This document shows positions 1-6,543 of a stretch of DNA of 16,870 nucleotides, in pieces. The first letter of the stretch is position 1, and the number at the start of each line of letters is the position of its first letter. Below the pieces are notes generated by a model. That model was not told the DNA's origin and ran no database searches. It saw only the letters and a program-made list of their open reading frames with translations. The DNA comes from SURF-13 sp038924245 (GTDB lineage Bacteria; Pseudomonadota; Gammaproteobacteria; SURF-13), in assembly GCA_038924245.1 (NCBI GenBank), contig JBCKVB010000030.1:1-16870 (forward strand), given 5' to 3'. Both the position numbers and the translations under genes were made by a program.

Positions 1-274
1 CGATCCGGTGCGTTACAAGCAGCGTCCCGACAAAAAGGACGAGGACATGCGCGCCAAGGCGCAGCGCATGGAGTATTACGCCACCAGCGGGAAGCTGATC
101 CTGCAGGATGGCGCGCACCTGTGGCACGAGGGCAATGAGTTCAGCGGCAACCGCATCGAGTACGACACGCGCGCCGACGTGGTCATCGCCACCAAGGCCC
201 CGTCGGGCAAGGAGCGCGTGCAGGTGGTGATTCCACCCAAGGGCAAGCGTGCGCCGGGCTTCGATGCGCCATGA
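1..274 (+). CDS. lptA: LptA, lipopolysaccharide transport periplasmic protein (3' end only)
   Basis: C-terminal end of the periplasmic bridge protein that carries LPS from the inner-membrane LptBFGC complex to LptDE. The reading frame is open from base 2 and the 5' part lies outside the window. The visible residues include an OstA/LptA-type beta-strand pattern (KLILQDGAHLWHEGNEFSGN, then RIEYDTRADVVIA) and a basic, proline-rich tail, as in other LptA proteins. The stop TGA overlaps the lptB start as ATGA, which fits the conserved lptC-lptA-lptB order and suggests translational coupling. Identification rests on the motif together with lptB next door. Confidence 0.88.
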   Translation, partial: DPVRYKQRPDKKDEDMRAKAQRMEYYATSGKLILQDGAHLWHEGNEFSGNRIEYDTRADVVIATKAPSGKERVQVVIPPKGKRAPGFDAP

Positions 275-996
275 GCAAGCTTGCGGCCTCGCGCCTGGTC
301 AAGCGCTACAAGGCGCGCGAGGTGGTGAGCTCGGTGTCGCTGGAGGTGGGCAGCGGTGAAGTGGTGGGGCTGCTGGGGCCGAACGGGGCGGGCAAGACCA
401 CCTGCTTTTACATGATCGTGGGCCTGGTGCCCGCCGACGGCGGGGCGATCCGTCTGGACGAATTCGACATCACCGCCTATCCCATGCACGCGCGCGCGCG
501 CCTGGGGCTGGGCTATCTGCCGCAAGAGCCGTCGGTGTTCCGCAAGCTGAGCGTGGCGGAGAATATCCTCGCGGTGCTGCAACTACGTCCGGAGCTTAAG
601 CCAGAGGAACAAGAGCAGCAGCTCGAAGACCTGCTGCGCGAGTTCCACATCACCCACCTGCGCGATAATCTGGGCTTCAGCCTGTCCGGCGGCGAGCGGC
701 GGCGGGTGGAGATCGCGCGCGCGCTGGCCGCCGAGCCGCTGTTCATCCTACTCGACGAGCCGTTCGCCGGCGTGGACCCGATCTCGGTGCTGGATATCCA
801 AGCCATCATCAAGCATCTCGCGGCGCGCGGCATCGGGGTGCTGATCACCGACCACAAGGTGCGCGAAACCCTGGGGATATGCGGGCGCGCCTACATCATG
901 AGCGAAGGGGTGTTGATCGCCGCGGGCGAGCCGGAGGCGGTGCTCAAGAATGAGCGCGTGCAACAGGTGTATCTGGGAGAAGGTTTCCAGCTATAA
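271..996 (+). CDS. lptB: LptB, ATPase of the LPS export ABC transporter
   Basis: Cytoplasmic ATPase that pairs with LptF/LptG to extract LPS from the inner membrane and push it along the LptC-LptA-LptD bridge. The 241 residues match the E. coli length exactly. Visible motifs are Walker A GPNGAGKTT (36-44), Q-loop LPQE (83-86), signature LSGGE (138-142), Walker B FILLDE (158-163, catalytic Glu163) and the H-loop His195 in ITDHKVRETL. The sequences LPLHARAR-like (PMHARARLGLGYLPQE) and EEFHI-like (REFHITHLRDN) are typical of LptB rather than other ABC ATPases. The start is the ATG overlapping the lptA stop. rpoN follows after 78 bases. Confidence 0.97.
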   Translation: MSKLAASRLVKRYKAREVVSSVSLEVGSGEVVGLLGPNGAGKTTCFYMIVGLVPADGGAIRLDEFDITAYPMHARARLGLGYLPQEPSVFRKLSVAENILAVLQLRPELKPEEQEQQLEDLLREFHITHLRDNLGFSLSGGERRRVEIARALAAEPLFILLDEPFAGVDPISVLDIQAIIKHLAARGIGVLITDHKVRETLGICGRAYIMSEGVLIAAGEPEAVLKNERVQQVYLGEGFQL

Positions 997-1015
997 TGAT
1001 CCCGGCGCGCCGTTT

Positions 1016-1031
1016 TGGCACGCCGGTTGCT
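1016..1031 (+). promoter_or_regulatory. Predicted sigma-54 (-24/-12) promoter of rpoN
   Basis: The bases TGGCACG-CCGG-TTGC-T match the sigma-54 consensus (TGGCACG, four free bases, TTGC, then A or T) at every core position. The invariant GG (1017-1018) and GC (1029-1030) are exactly ten bases apart. Transcription would start near 1042, giving a leader of about 33 nt before the rpoN ATG at 1075. It is the only full match I found at a gene front in this window. The site partly overlaps an inverted repeat (1002-1011 with 1017-1026). Whether it activates rpoN, or holds sigma-54 polymerase and represses it, cannot be told from sequence. Confidence 0.72.
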
Positions 1032-1074
1032 AGAGCCCGTGTAACAGCTAAAACAAGCAGGCACGCAGTCACCC

Positions 1075-2556
1075 ATGAAGCAAGCGCTACAACTGCGCCT
1101 CGGTCAGCATCTGACCATGACCCCCCAGTTGCAGCAGGCGATCCGCCTGTTGCAGTTGTCCACGCTGGAGTTGCAGAGCGAAATTCAGGAGGTACTGGAC
1201 TCCAACCTGATGCTGGAATTGGCCGAAGACGAGAGCGCCAATATTCCGTCAGATCGCCTGGTTTCCGCCCCTTCCTATGACACCCCGCCCGCGGGCGACG
1301 AGACTGAACAAGACAGCGCGCCGTTAGCCAAAATCCTGGAGGCCGGGGAAGCGTTTGCGGACAGTGACTGGGAGGAGACCTATGAACCCTTCTCCGCCGC
1401 CGCGTCCTCCGGCGCTTCCGATCAAGAGGGCCGCGAGTACGAAAATTCAAGCAGCCATGTTGCAACGCTGCGCGAGCATCTGCAGTGGCAATTGCGGCTT
1501 ACATCCATGAATGACAGCGACCGCGCCATCGCCGAGGCGATCATAGATGCGGTGAACGATGACGGTTATCTCAGCGAGAGCCTGGAGGAAATACAGAAAG
1601 GCTTAGGCAAGGAGCTGCCCGAAGAAGACGTTACCCCGGAGGCGATAGCGGCGGTGCTGCACCGCGTGCAGCGCTTCGATCCGCTCGGCGTGGCGGCGCG
1701 TGATCTGCGCGAGTGCCTGCTGATCCAGTTACAGCACTGCCCCGATTCCACCCCTTACCTGGAGGCGGCGCGGCGCGTGATCGGCGATTACCTGCCTCTG
1801 CTCGGTAGCCACGACTACGCTCAATTGATGCGACGCACCCGCTTAAGCGAACAGGAGCTGCATGCCGTGGAGCAGTTGATCCGCTCCCTCAACCCGCGCC
1901 CCGGCGAGCGGATCACCGGAAGCCAAGCCGACTACGTGATCCCCGACGTGTACGTGCGCAAGCAAAAGGGGCGCTGGCATGTGACCCTGAATGCGGAGGC
2001 GATGCCCAAGCTGCGCATCAACCATCAGTATGCCGGCCTGATCCGGCGCGCCAACAACAGCCTGGATAATAGCTGTCTGAAGAATCATCTGCAGGAGGCG
2101 CGCTGGTTCCTCAAGAGCCTGCAAAGCCGCAACGAGACCCTGCTGCGCGTGGTGCGCTGCATCGTGGAGCGGCAGCGCGATTTCCTGGAACACGGCGAGG
2201 AGGCGATGCGGCCGCTGGTACTGCACGACGTGGCCGAGACGCTGGGCATGCACGAGTCCACCATCTCGCGCGTCACGCGCCAGAAATACCTGCACACCCC
2301 GCGCGGGGTGTTCGAGCTCAAATACTTCTTTTCCAGCCACGTGAGCACTGAGAGCGGCGGCGAATGCTCCGCCACCGCGATCCGCGCCCTGATCAAGAAA
2401 CTGGTGGCCGCCGAGCACACCGGCAAACCCTTGAGCGACAGCAAGATTGCGCAACTGCTGGCGAGCCAGGGGATTAACGTAGCACGCCGAACTGTGGCAA
2501 AATACCGGGAAGCCTTGGCTATCCCGCCGTCCAACGAGCGCAAACGCCTGGCCTGA
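1075..2556 (+). CDS. rpoN: RpoN, RNA polymerase sigma-54 factor
   Basis: Alternative sigma factor that directs polymerase to -24/-12 promoters and needs AAA+ enhancer-binding proteins to open DNA; it governs nitrogen, motility, pilus and stress genes. It is 493 residues (E. coli 477). Region I is the Gln/Leu-rich start (LRLGQHLTMTPQLQQAIRLL, about residues 6-25), followed by a variable acidic region II (about 55-125). A core-binding domain comes next, then the helix-turn-helix (LGMHESTISRVTRQKYLHTP) and the RpoN box ARRTVAKYRE (470-479), which reads the -24 element. The ATG at 1075 is placed by region I; no strong Shine-Dalgarno is visible. A sigma-54 promoter-like site lies just upstream, suggesting autoregulation. 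Confidence 0.97.
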   Translation: MKQALQLRLGQHLTMTPQLQQAIRLLQLSTLELQSEIQEVLDSNLMLELAEDESANIPSDRLVSAPSYDTPPAGDETEQDSAPLAKILEAGEAFADSDWEETYEPFSAAASSGASDQEGREYENSSSHVATLREHLQWQLRLTSMNDSDRAIAEAIIDAVNDDGYLSESLEEIQKGLGKELPEEDVTPEAIAAVLHRVQRFDPLGVAARDLRECLLIQLQHCPDSTPYLEAARRVIGDYLPLLGSHDYAQLMRRTRLSEQELHAVEQLIRSLNPRPGERITGSQADYVIPDVYVRKQKGRWHVTLNAEAMPKLRINHQYAGLIRRANNSLDNSCLKNHLQEARWFLKSLQSRNETLLRVVRCIVERQRDFLEHGEEAMRPLVLHDVAETLGMHESTISRVTRQKYLHTPRGVFELKYFFSSHVSTESGGECSATAIRALIKKLVAAEHTGKPLSDSKIAQLLASQGINVARRTVAKYREALAIPPSNERKRLA

Positions 2557-2588
2557 TCTCCAGCCCAGCCACACAGGAAATAAACACC

Positions 2589-2915
2589 ATGCAAATTACT
2601 CTCAGCGGGCATCATGTCGAGGTGACGCCCGCGCTGCGCAGCTACGTCACCGGCAAACTCGAGCGCATCGAGCGCCATTTTGATCAGGTTACCGATATCA
2701 AGGTTGTTCTGAGCGTTGAGAAACAGCGCCAGAAGGCCGAGGCCACTATCAATACAGGCGGCGCGAGCCTGTATGCGGATGCGGTGGAGGCGGACATGTA
2801 CGCGGCGATAGACGCCCTGGCCGACAAGCTGGACCGTCAGATCAAGCGCCACAAAGAAAAGCTCACCGACCACCATCGCGCGCAAGGGGCGTTGAAAAGT
2901 CAGCAGCACGATTAG
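2589..2915 (+). CDS. hpf: HPF/YhbH-type short ribosome hibernation promoting factor
   Basis: Small protein that binds the 30S decoding region in stationary phase and promotes inactive 100S ribosome dimers. It is 108 residues, the short class (E. coli HPF 95), without the long C-terminal dimerisation domain. Conserved stretches are GHHVEVTPALRSYV at the start, KVVLSVEKQRQKAEATI in the middle and DMYAAIDALADKLDRQIKRH near the end. The ATG is preceded by AGGAAA, one of the clearer ribosome sites in the window. Its place directly after rpoN and before ptsN is the classical proteobacterial order. Confidence 0.95.
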   Translation: MQITLSGHHVEVTPALRSYVTGKLERIERHFDQVTDIKVVLSVEKQRQKAEATINTGGASLYADAVEADMYAAIDALADKLDRQIKRHKEKLTDHHRAQGALKSQQHD

Positions 2916-2961
2916 TGACCCGCCCCCCCAATCCACCCTGGCCGCGGTTCAGCCGTCTTCC

Positions 2962-3429
2962 ATGAAACTCACCGATTTTCTCACCCCGGCGCGCATTGCC
3001 GACGGGGTGCACGCGGGGAGTAAAAAGCGCGCCCTGGAGATGCTGAGCGAATTGCTCACCCACGGCACGGACCTGGCGCCGGGCGAGGCTTACGAGAGTC
3101 TGTTGGCGCGTGAGCGTCTGGGCGGCACCGGTTTGGGATACGGGGTGGCGATCCCGCACGGACGGCTCCAGCACGCCGGCCACATGCTGGGCGCGTTCCT
3201 ACACCTGCCCAAGGCGGTGGACTACGACGCGCCTGACAAACAGCCGGTGGACTTGATGTTCGCCCTGCTGGTGCCGGAACAGTCCAGCGAGGAGCACCTG
3301 CAGGCGCTCGCCCTGCTGGCCGAGATGCTGCGCGACAAGATGCTGCGCGAAGAACTGCGCCAGGCCAAGTCCAGCACGGAGCTGTACGATCTGCTGACCC
3401 GCTGGCGTTCGCGCAACATTCCCTCATGA
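2962..3429 (+). CDS. ptsN: PtsN, nitrogen-regulatory PTS Enzyme IIA
   Basis: Terminal phospho-acceptor of the regulatory (Ntr) phosphotransferase chain. Its phosphorylation state controls potassium transport, phosphate sensing and related targets in better-studied bacteria. The 155 residues form one PTS EIIA type-2 domain. The active-site histidine is His66 in GYGVAIPHGRLQ, followed by the family-typical KQPVDLMFALLVPEQ. The start ATG has no obvious Shine-Dalgarno. The gene overlaps the HPr-kinase-like gene as ATGA, so the two are probably translated together. A matching HPr lies 1.8 kb downstream in the same direction. Confidence 0.95.
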   Translation: MKLTDFLTPARIADGVHAGSKKRALEMLSELLTHGTDLAPGEAYESLLARERLGGTGLGYGVAIPHGRLQHAGHMLGAFLHLPKAVDYDAPDKQPVDLMFALLVPEQSSEEHLQALALLAEMLRDKMLREELRQAKSSTELYDLLTRWRSRNIPS

Positions 3430-3956
3430 ACAACGCCGTTACGCTGCACGGTGTGCTGCTGGAAATGGAGGGGCTGGGCGTGCTGCTCGCCGGCGCGAGC
3501 GGCATCGGTAAAAGCGCCAGCGCGCTGGAACTCATCCAGCGCGGCGCGCGGCTGGTGGCCGATGATGCGCCGGAGTTCCGCCTGGACGCGGACGGTAAAC
3601 CGGAAGGGCGCTGTCCCGCGCTGCTGCGTGACTTTATCGCGGTGCAAGGCCTGGGCCTGTTTGATATACGCGCTCTGTACGGCGCCGCCGCGCTGCGCGA
3701 GTGCGTGACGCTGGATCTCATCATCGAGTTGCAAGCACGGCGCCCCCCCGCGGCGCGCGCCGTGCACCGCCCCGATTATCAAACGCGCGCCATCCTCGGT
3801 GTGCAAGTGCCGCAACTCACGTTGTATCTCGCGCCCGACCGCCCCGCCGCGCCCTGGATCGAAGTGCTGGCGCGTAATCATAAACTGTGCCTGGGCGGTT
3901 ACCAGGCGCAACAGGAGTTCGCCCAGCGCCACCGCCGCGCGCTGCGCCGGGCTTAA
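3426..3956 (+). CDS. Short HPr kinase/phosphorylase-like protein (C-terminal domain only, altered signature)
   Basis: Related to HprK/P, the P-loop enzyme that phosphorylates and dephosphorylates Ser46 of HPr. Known-family features seen are the LHGV motif (His8), P-loop GASGIGKS (23-30), RGARLVADD with its acidic pair, and the C-terminal helix pattern IEVLARNHKLCLGGYQAQQEF. At 176 residues it lacks the roughly 130-residue N-terminal domain of the usual 310-residue enzyme, resembling the alphaproteobacterial short form. The signature motif, normally like LEIRGLGIIDV, reads IAVQGLGLFDI, so the acidic and arginine residues are both replaced. It overlaps ptsN and precedes rapZ by 5 bases. It may be a kinase with changed chemistry, a regulator, or a decaying enzyme. 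Confidence 0.82.
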   Translation: MNNAVTLHGVLLEMEGLGVLLAGASGIGKSASALELIQRGARLVADDAPEFRLDADGKPEGRCPALLRDFIAVQGLGLFDIRALYGAAALRECVTLDLIIELQARRPPAARAVHRPDYQTRAILGVQVPQLTLYLAPDRPAAPWIEVLARNHKLCLGGYQAQQEFAQRHRRALRRA

Positions 3957-3961
3957 GCCCC

Positions 3962-4813
3962 ATGCGTCTTATCATCGTCAGCGGTTTATCCGGGTCGGGC
4001 AAGACCAGCGCCCTGCAGGCGCTGGAAGACCTGGATTACTACTGCGTAGACAATCTGCCGTTGAGTTTGTTGTCGGCGTTCGCCGCGCAGATGATCAGCG
4101 GCATACGCCGCGTGCAACGCGCCGCGGTGGGCATAGACGCGCGCAATCTGAGCGAGGACTTCCAGCAATTCCCGGCGCTGATCGAGGAACTCAAGGGGTC
4201 GGGACTAAGCTGCGAAATCCTGTTTCTCGACGCCGACGACAAGACACTGATCAAGCGCTTCAGCGAGACGCGCCGCAAACATCCGTTGACGCGTTTGGGC
4301 GGCTCGCTGTCCGAGGCCATCGCGCAGGAGCGCAAGCTGCTGGAGCCGATGGCCGCCGGTGCCACGCGCCTCGATACCTCGCAGTTGACCATCCATCAAC
4401 TGCGCGAGCGGGTGCGCGAACGGGTGGAGAAGGGCGCGCCCGCGCGCATGTCGCTGCTGCTGTTGTCGTTCGCGTATAAAAACGGCATCCCCCCGGACGC
4501 CGACTTCGTGTTCGACCTGCGCTGCCTGCCCAATCCGCACTGGCAGGAGGAGCTGCGCCCGCTCACCGGACGCGACGAGCCGGTGGCGCGCTATCTGGAG
4601 GCGCAGCCGCCGGTGACGCGCATGTATGAGACGCTGCGCGAGTTTTTGCAGAACTGGCTGCCGCTGTACGAGAGCGAGCCGCGCAGTTACATGACCGTGG
4701 CGCTGGGCTGCACCGGCGGGCGCCACCGCTCGGTGTATTTCGCCGAGAAACTGGCTGACCATTTCCGCCAAACGCGCGATAATGTGCTGGTGCGCCACCG
4801 GGACCTGACATGA
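3962..4813 (+). CDS. rapZ: RapZ, RNase adapter / P-loop nucleotide-binding protein
   Basis: In E. coli RapZ binds small RNAs and guides RNase E to the glmZ RNA, tuning glucosamine-6-phosphate synthesis; its target here is unknown. The 283 residues match the family length (284). The P-loop is GLSGSGKT (8-15), followed by DLDYYCVDNLP, a Walker-B-like region. The conserved C-terminal domain contains GCTGGRHRS (249-257). The ATG at 3962 is chosen because it gives the canonical MRLIIVSGLSGSGKT start; an in-frame start at 3887 would overlap the previous gene heavily and add a low-complexity leader. The stop overlaps the next start as ATGA. Confidence 0.96.
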   Translation: MRLIIVSGLSGSGKTSALQALEDLDYYCVDNLPLSLLSAFAAQMISGIRRVQRAAVGIDARNLSEDFQQFPALIEELKGSGLSCEILFLDADDKTLIKRFSETRRKHPLTRLGGSLSEAIAQERKLLEPMAAGATRLDTSQLTIHQLRERVRERVEKGAPARMSLLLLSFAYKNGIPPDADFVFDLRCLPNPHWQEELRPLTGRDEPVARYLEAQPPVTRMYETLREFLQNWLPLYESEPRSYMTVALGCTGGRHRSVYFAEKLADHFRQTRDNVLVRHRDLT

Positions 4814-5211
4814 CCGTAGGACTGCTGCTCGTCACCCACAACCAGATCGGCGCCGACCTGCTCGCCACCGCCACCTCCATGCTGGGCATGTGTCCGCTCG
4901 CCACTGAGGTGTTGCCGGTGGCGCAGAACAGCGATCCGCACGTGCTGCTGGTCAAGGCGCGGCAACTGGTGCGGGAACTCGATCAGGGCGAGGGCGTGCT
5001 GGTGCTTACCGACATCTACGGCTCCACGCCGAGCAACATCGCCTGCGGCCTGCTGGACAGCGGGCATCCGGTCAAGGCGGTGGCGGGGCTGAACCTGCCC
5101 ATGCTGATCCGCATCCTCAATTACCCGCGTCTGAATCTCACCGAGATCGCGGACAAGGCACTCTCCGGCGGCAAGGACGGCGTACTGGTGTGCGGCTGCG
5201 AAGGCCGCTGA
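4810..5211 (+). CDS. Mannose-family PTS Enzyme IIA domain protein
   Basis: Single-domain EIIA of the mannose/sorbose type (133 residues), which accepts phosphate from HPr on a histidine. His10 in LLLVTHNQIGADLL is the expected active site, and LTDIYGSTPSN is the conserved loop around the second key region. No IIB, IIC or IID transporter component is present nearby, so it probably serves regulation rather than sugar uptake. It overlaps rapZ by four bases and lies three bases before HPr, so the two PTS genes form one translational unit. The gene is often called manX or ptsIIA in related genomes, but the symbol is not secure. Confidence 0.92.
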   Translation: MTVGLLLVTHNQIGADLLATATSMLGMCPLATEVLPVAQNSDPHVLLVKARQLVRELDQGEGVLVLTDIYGSTPSNIACGLLDSGHPVKAVAGLNLPMLIRILNYPRLNLTEIADKALSGGKDGVLVCGCEGR

Positions 5212-5214
5212 CGC

Positions 5215-5484
5215 GTGATCCGCCGTCCGGTTGTAATTTGTAACAAACTGGGTCTGCACGCGCGCGCCGCCGCCAGGTTTGTCACGCTCGCCTCCCGGTT
5301 CGAGAGCCACATCGAGCTCGTGCGCGGCCAGCAGCGCGTGAACGGCAAGAGCATCATGGGGGTGATGATGCTCGCCGCCGGGCTGGGCGTGCAACTCGAA
5401 ATCACGGCCGAGGGGGCTGACGCCGGACAGGCGCTGGACGCCCTGGCGGCCCTTATCGAAGCGTGCTTCGGCGAGCCGGAATAA
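5215..5484 (+). CDS. ptsH: HPr / NPr phosphocarrier protein
   Basis: Small phosphocarrier (89 residues) that takes phosphate from Enzyme I on His15 (NKLGLHARAAARF) and passes it to EIIA proteins. Ser46 (RVNGKSIMGVMML) is also conserved, the residue HPr kinase modifies, which is notable because an HPr-kinase-like gene lies in the same cluster. The start is GTG at 5215, giving the usual distance to His15. It could equally be labelled NPr (ptsO), since it sits with ptsN. No Enzyme I gene follows, although in related clusters one often does; the next gene is corA after 95 bases. Confidence 0.94.
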   Translation: MIRRPVVICNKLGLHARAAARFVTLASRFESHIELVRGQQRVNGKSIMGVMMLAAGLGVQLEITAEGADAGQALDALAALIEACFGEPE

Positions 5485-5505
5485 ATCCCGGCACTTTTTG
5501 CCTGC

Positions 5506-5533
5506 GCGGCATTGCCCTATGCCGCAAAGCGGC
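5506..5533 (+). promoter_or_regulatory. Two mutually exclusive hairpins in the HPr-corA gap
   Basis: GCGGCAT (5506-5512) pairs with ATGCCGC (5519-5525). The GCCGC inside that second arm (5521-5525) can instead pair with GCGGC (5529-5533). Both structures are perfect but short, and only one can form at a time. They lie 47 bases or more before the corA start. No run of T follows, so this is not a classical terminator. A leader-type switch is possible but unproven. Confidence 0.3.
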
Positions 5534-5579
5534 TTAACATGTGGCGCGATGCAGTAGACCACACAACGGGAGCGCAAAC

Positions 5580-6527
5580 GTGATCACCACCTTCATACCG
5601 CAGCAGGGCCGTCTGGAGCAGCAGCAGGCGGAGAGCAAGGAGGAACTGCGGCGCGAGGCGGTGTGGATAGACGTCATCGCCCCCACTGAGGAAGAGCGCC
5701 AGTGGATCGCCGAGGTGTACGGCCAGTTGCTGCCCACGCCCGATGAAGTGGTGGAGATCGAGGCCAGCGCGCGCTTTTATCACGACGAGGACGGCCTGCA
5801 CATCCACGCCTATTTCCTACACGAGTTCGAAGACCGCGCGCGCAACGTCACGGTCGCCTTCACCCTCAATCAGGGCAGGCTGTTTACCCTGCACGACGTG
5901 GACTTGTCCACCTTCCGCGTGTTCCGCATGCGCGCGCGCCGCCAGATCGGCCTGGCGAGCGACGCCATGTCCATCATGCTCAATCTGTTCGAGACCAAGG
6001 TGGAGCTGCTCGCCGACAGCCTGGAGCGCCTCCAGGCCGGACTTGAAGTGCTGAGCCAGTCCTTGTTCAGCAAGGAAGAGACCGACATGGGCGAGATGCT
6101 CACGCGCCTCGCCGCCAACGAGGACGTGAACGGCACGGCGCGTTTGAGCATGATGGACAATCAGCGCGCGCTGTCGTTCCTGCTGCGCCGCGGCGAGCTG
6201 GAGCCCGGCCAGTCGCAGCAGTTGCGCGAGGCGCTGCGCGACATCGAATCGCTCATCGCGCACTCCACCTTTCTCTATGAAAAGGTGAATCTGCTGATGG
6301 ACGCCGCCATGGGTATGATTAACATCGAGCAGAACAAGATCATCAAGATTTTCTCCATCGCCGCGGTGGTGTTCCTGCCGCCCACCCTGGTGGCGAGCAT
6401 CTACGGCATGAATTTTGAACACATGCCGGAACTCCACTGGCTGTGGGGTTATCCCATGGCGCTCACGCTCATCATCGCATTCGGCGTCACGCCGATCTGG
6501 TATTTCAAGCGCCGCGGCTGGTTATAA
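5580..6527 (+). CDS. corA: CorA-family magnesium/cobalt channel
   Basis: Inner-membrane pentameric channel for Mg2+ (also Co2+, Ni2+). The 315 residues match E. coli CorA (316) and the similarity runs end to end: VWIDVIAP near the start, IEASARFYHDEDGLHIH, NIEQNKIIKIFSIAAVVFLP, and the selectivity-filter motif GMN at 276-278 in SIYGMNFEHMPEL. Two membrane segments lie at the C-terminus (around 253-273 and 288-306), ending in the basic YFKRRGW tail. GTG at 5580 is chosen because GGGAG lies eight bases upstream and the length then matches; an earlier in-frame GTG at 5541 adds 13 residues without family support. Confidence 0.95.
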   Translation: MITTFIPQQGRLEQQQAESKEELRREAVWIDVIAPTEEERQWIAEVYGQLLPTPDEVVEIEASARFYHDEDGLHIHAYFLHEFEDRARNVTVAFTLNQGRLFTLHDVDLSTFRVFRMRARRQIGLASDAMSIMLNLFETKVELLADSLERLQAGLEVLSQSLFSKEETDMGEMLTRLAANEDVNGTARLSMMDNQRALSFLLRRGELEPGQSQQLREALRDIESLIAHSTFLYEKVNLLMDAAMGMINIEQNKIIKIFSIAAVVFLPPTLVASIYGMNFEHMPELHWLWGYPMALTLIIAFGVTPIWYFKRRGWL

Positions 6528-6540
6528 CATAAGTTATAAC
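6521..6540 (+). repeat. Two copies of palindrome GTTATAAC, four bases apart
   Basis: GTTATAAC occurs at 6521-6528 and again at 6533-6540, separated by ATAA. Each copy is its own reverse complement, so the pair can also fold as a hairpin. The first copy includes the corA stop codon and the second ends three bases before the ABC ATPase ATG at 6544. It is AT-rich in a GC-rich region. It may be a paired operator or a local duplication. Confidence 0.5.
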
Positions 6541-6543
6541 CCC

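Noticed and set aside
992..997. TATAAT at the lptB end as a sigma-70 promoter for rpoN
   Set aside because: No acceptable -35 element at 16-18 bases and no extended -10; the bases belong to the lptB stop region.
1002..1026. Inverted repeat (1002-1011 with 1017-1026, one mismatch) as a terminator after lptB
   Set aside because: No run of T follows, and its right arm is the -24 part of the sigma-54 promoter. The pairing may be a by-product of that site.
2940..2953. GG-N10-GC upstream of ptsN as a second sigma-54 promoter
   Set aside because: Only the invariant pairs fit; the -24 and -12 surroundings are poor, and the start would fall inside ptsN.
3887..3961. Longer RapZ start
   Set aside because: The extra 25 residues are low-complexity and overlap the previous gene; the family begins at MRLIIVSGLSGSGKT.
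6415..6543. Longer start for the ABC ATPase, overlapping corA
   Set aside because: The added residues are an out-of-frame reading of the corA C-terminus and have no family support.
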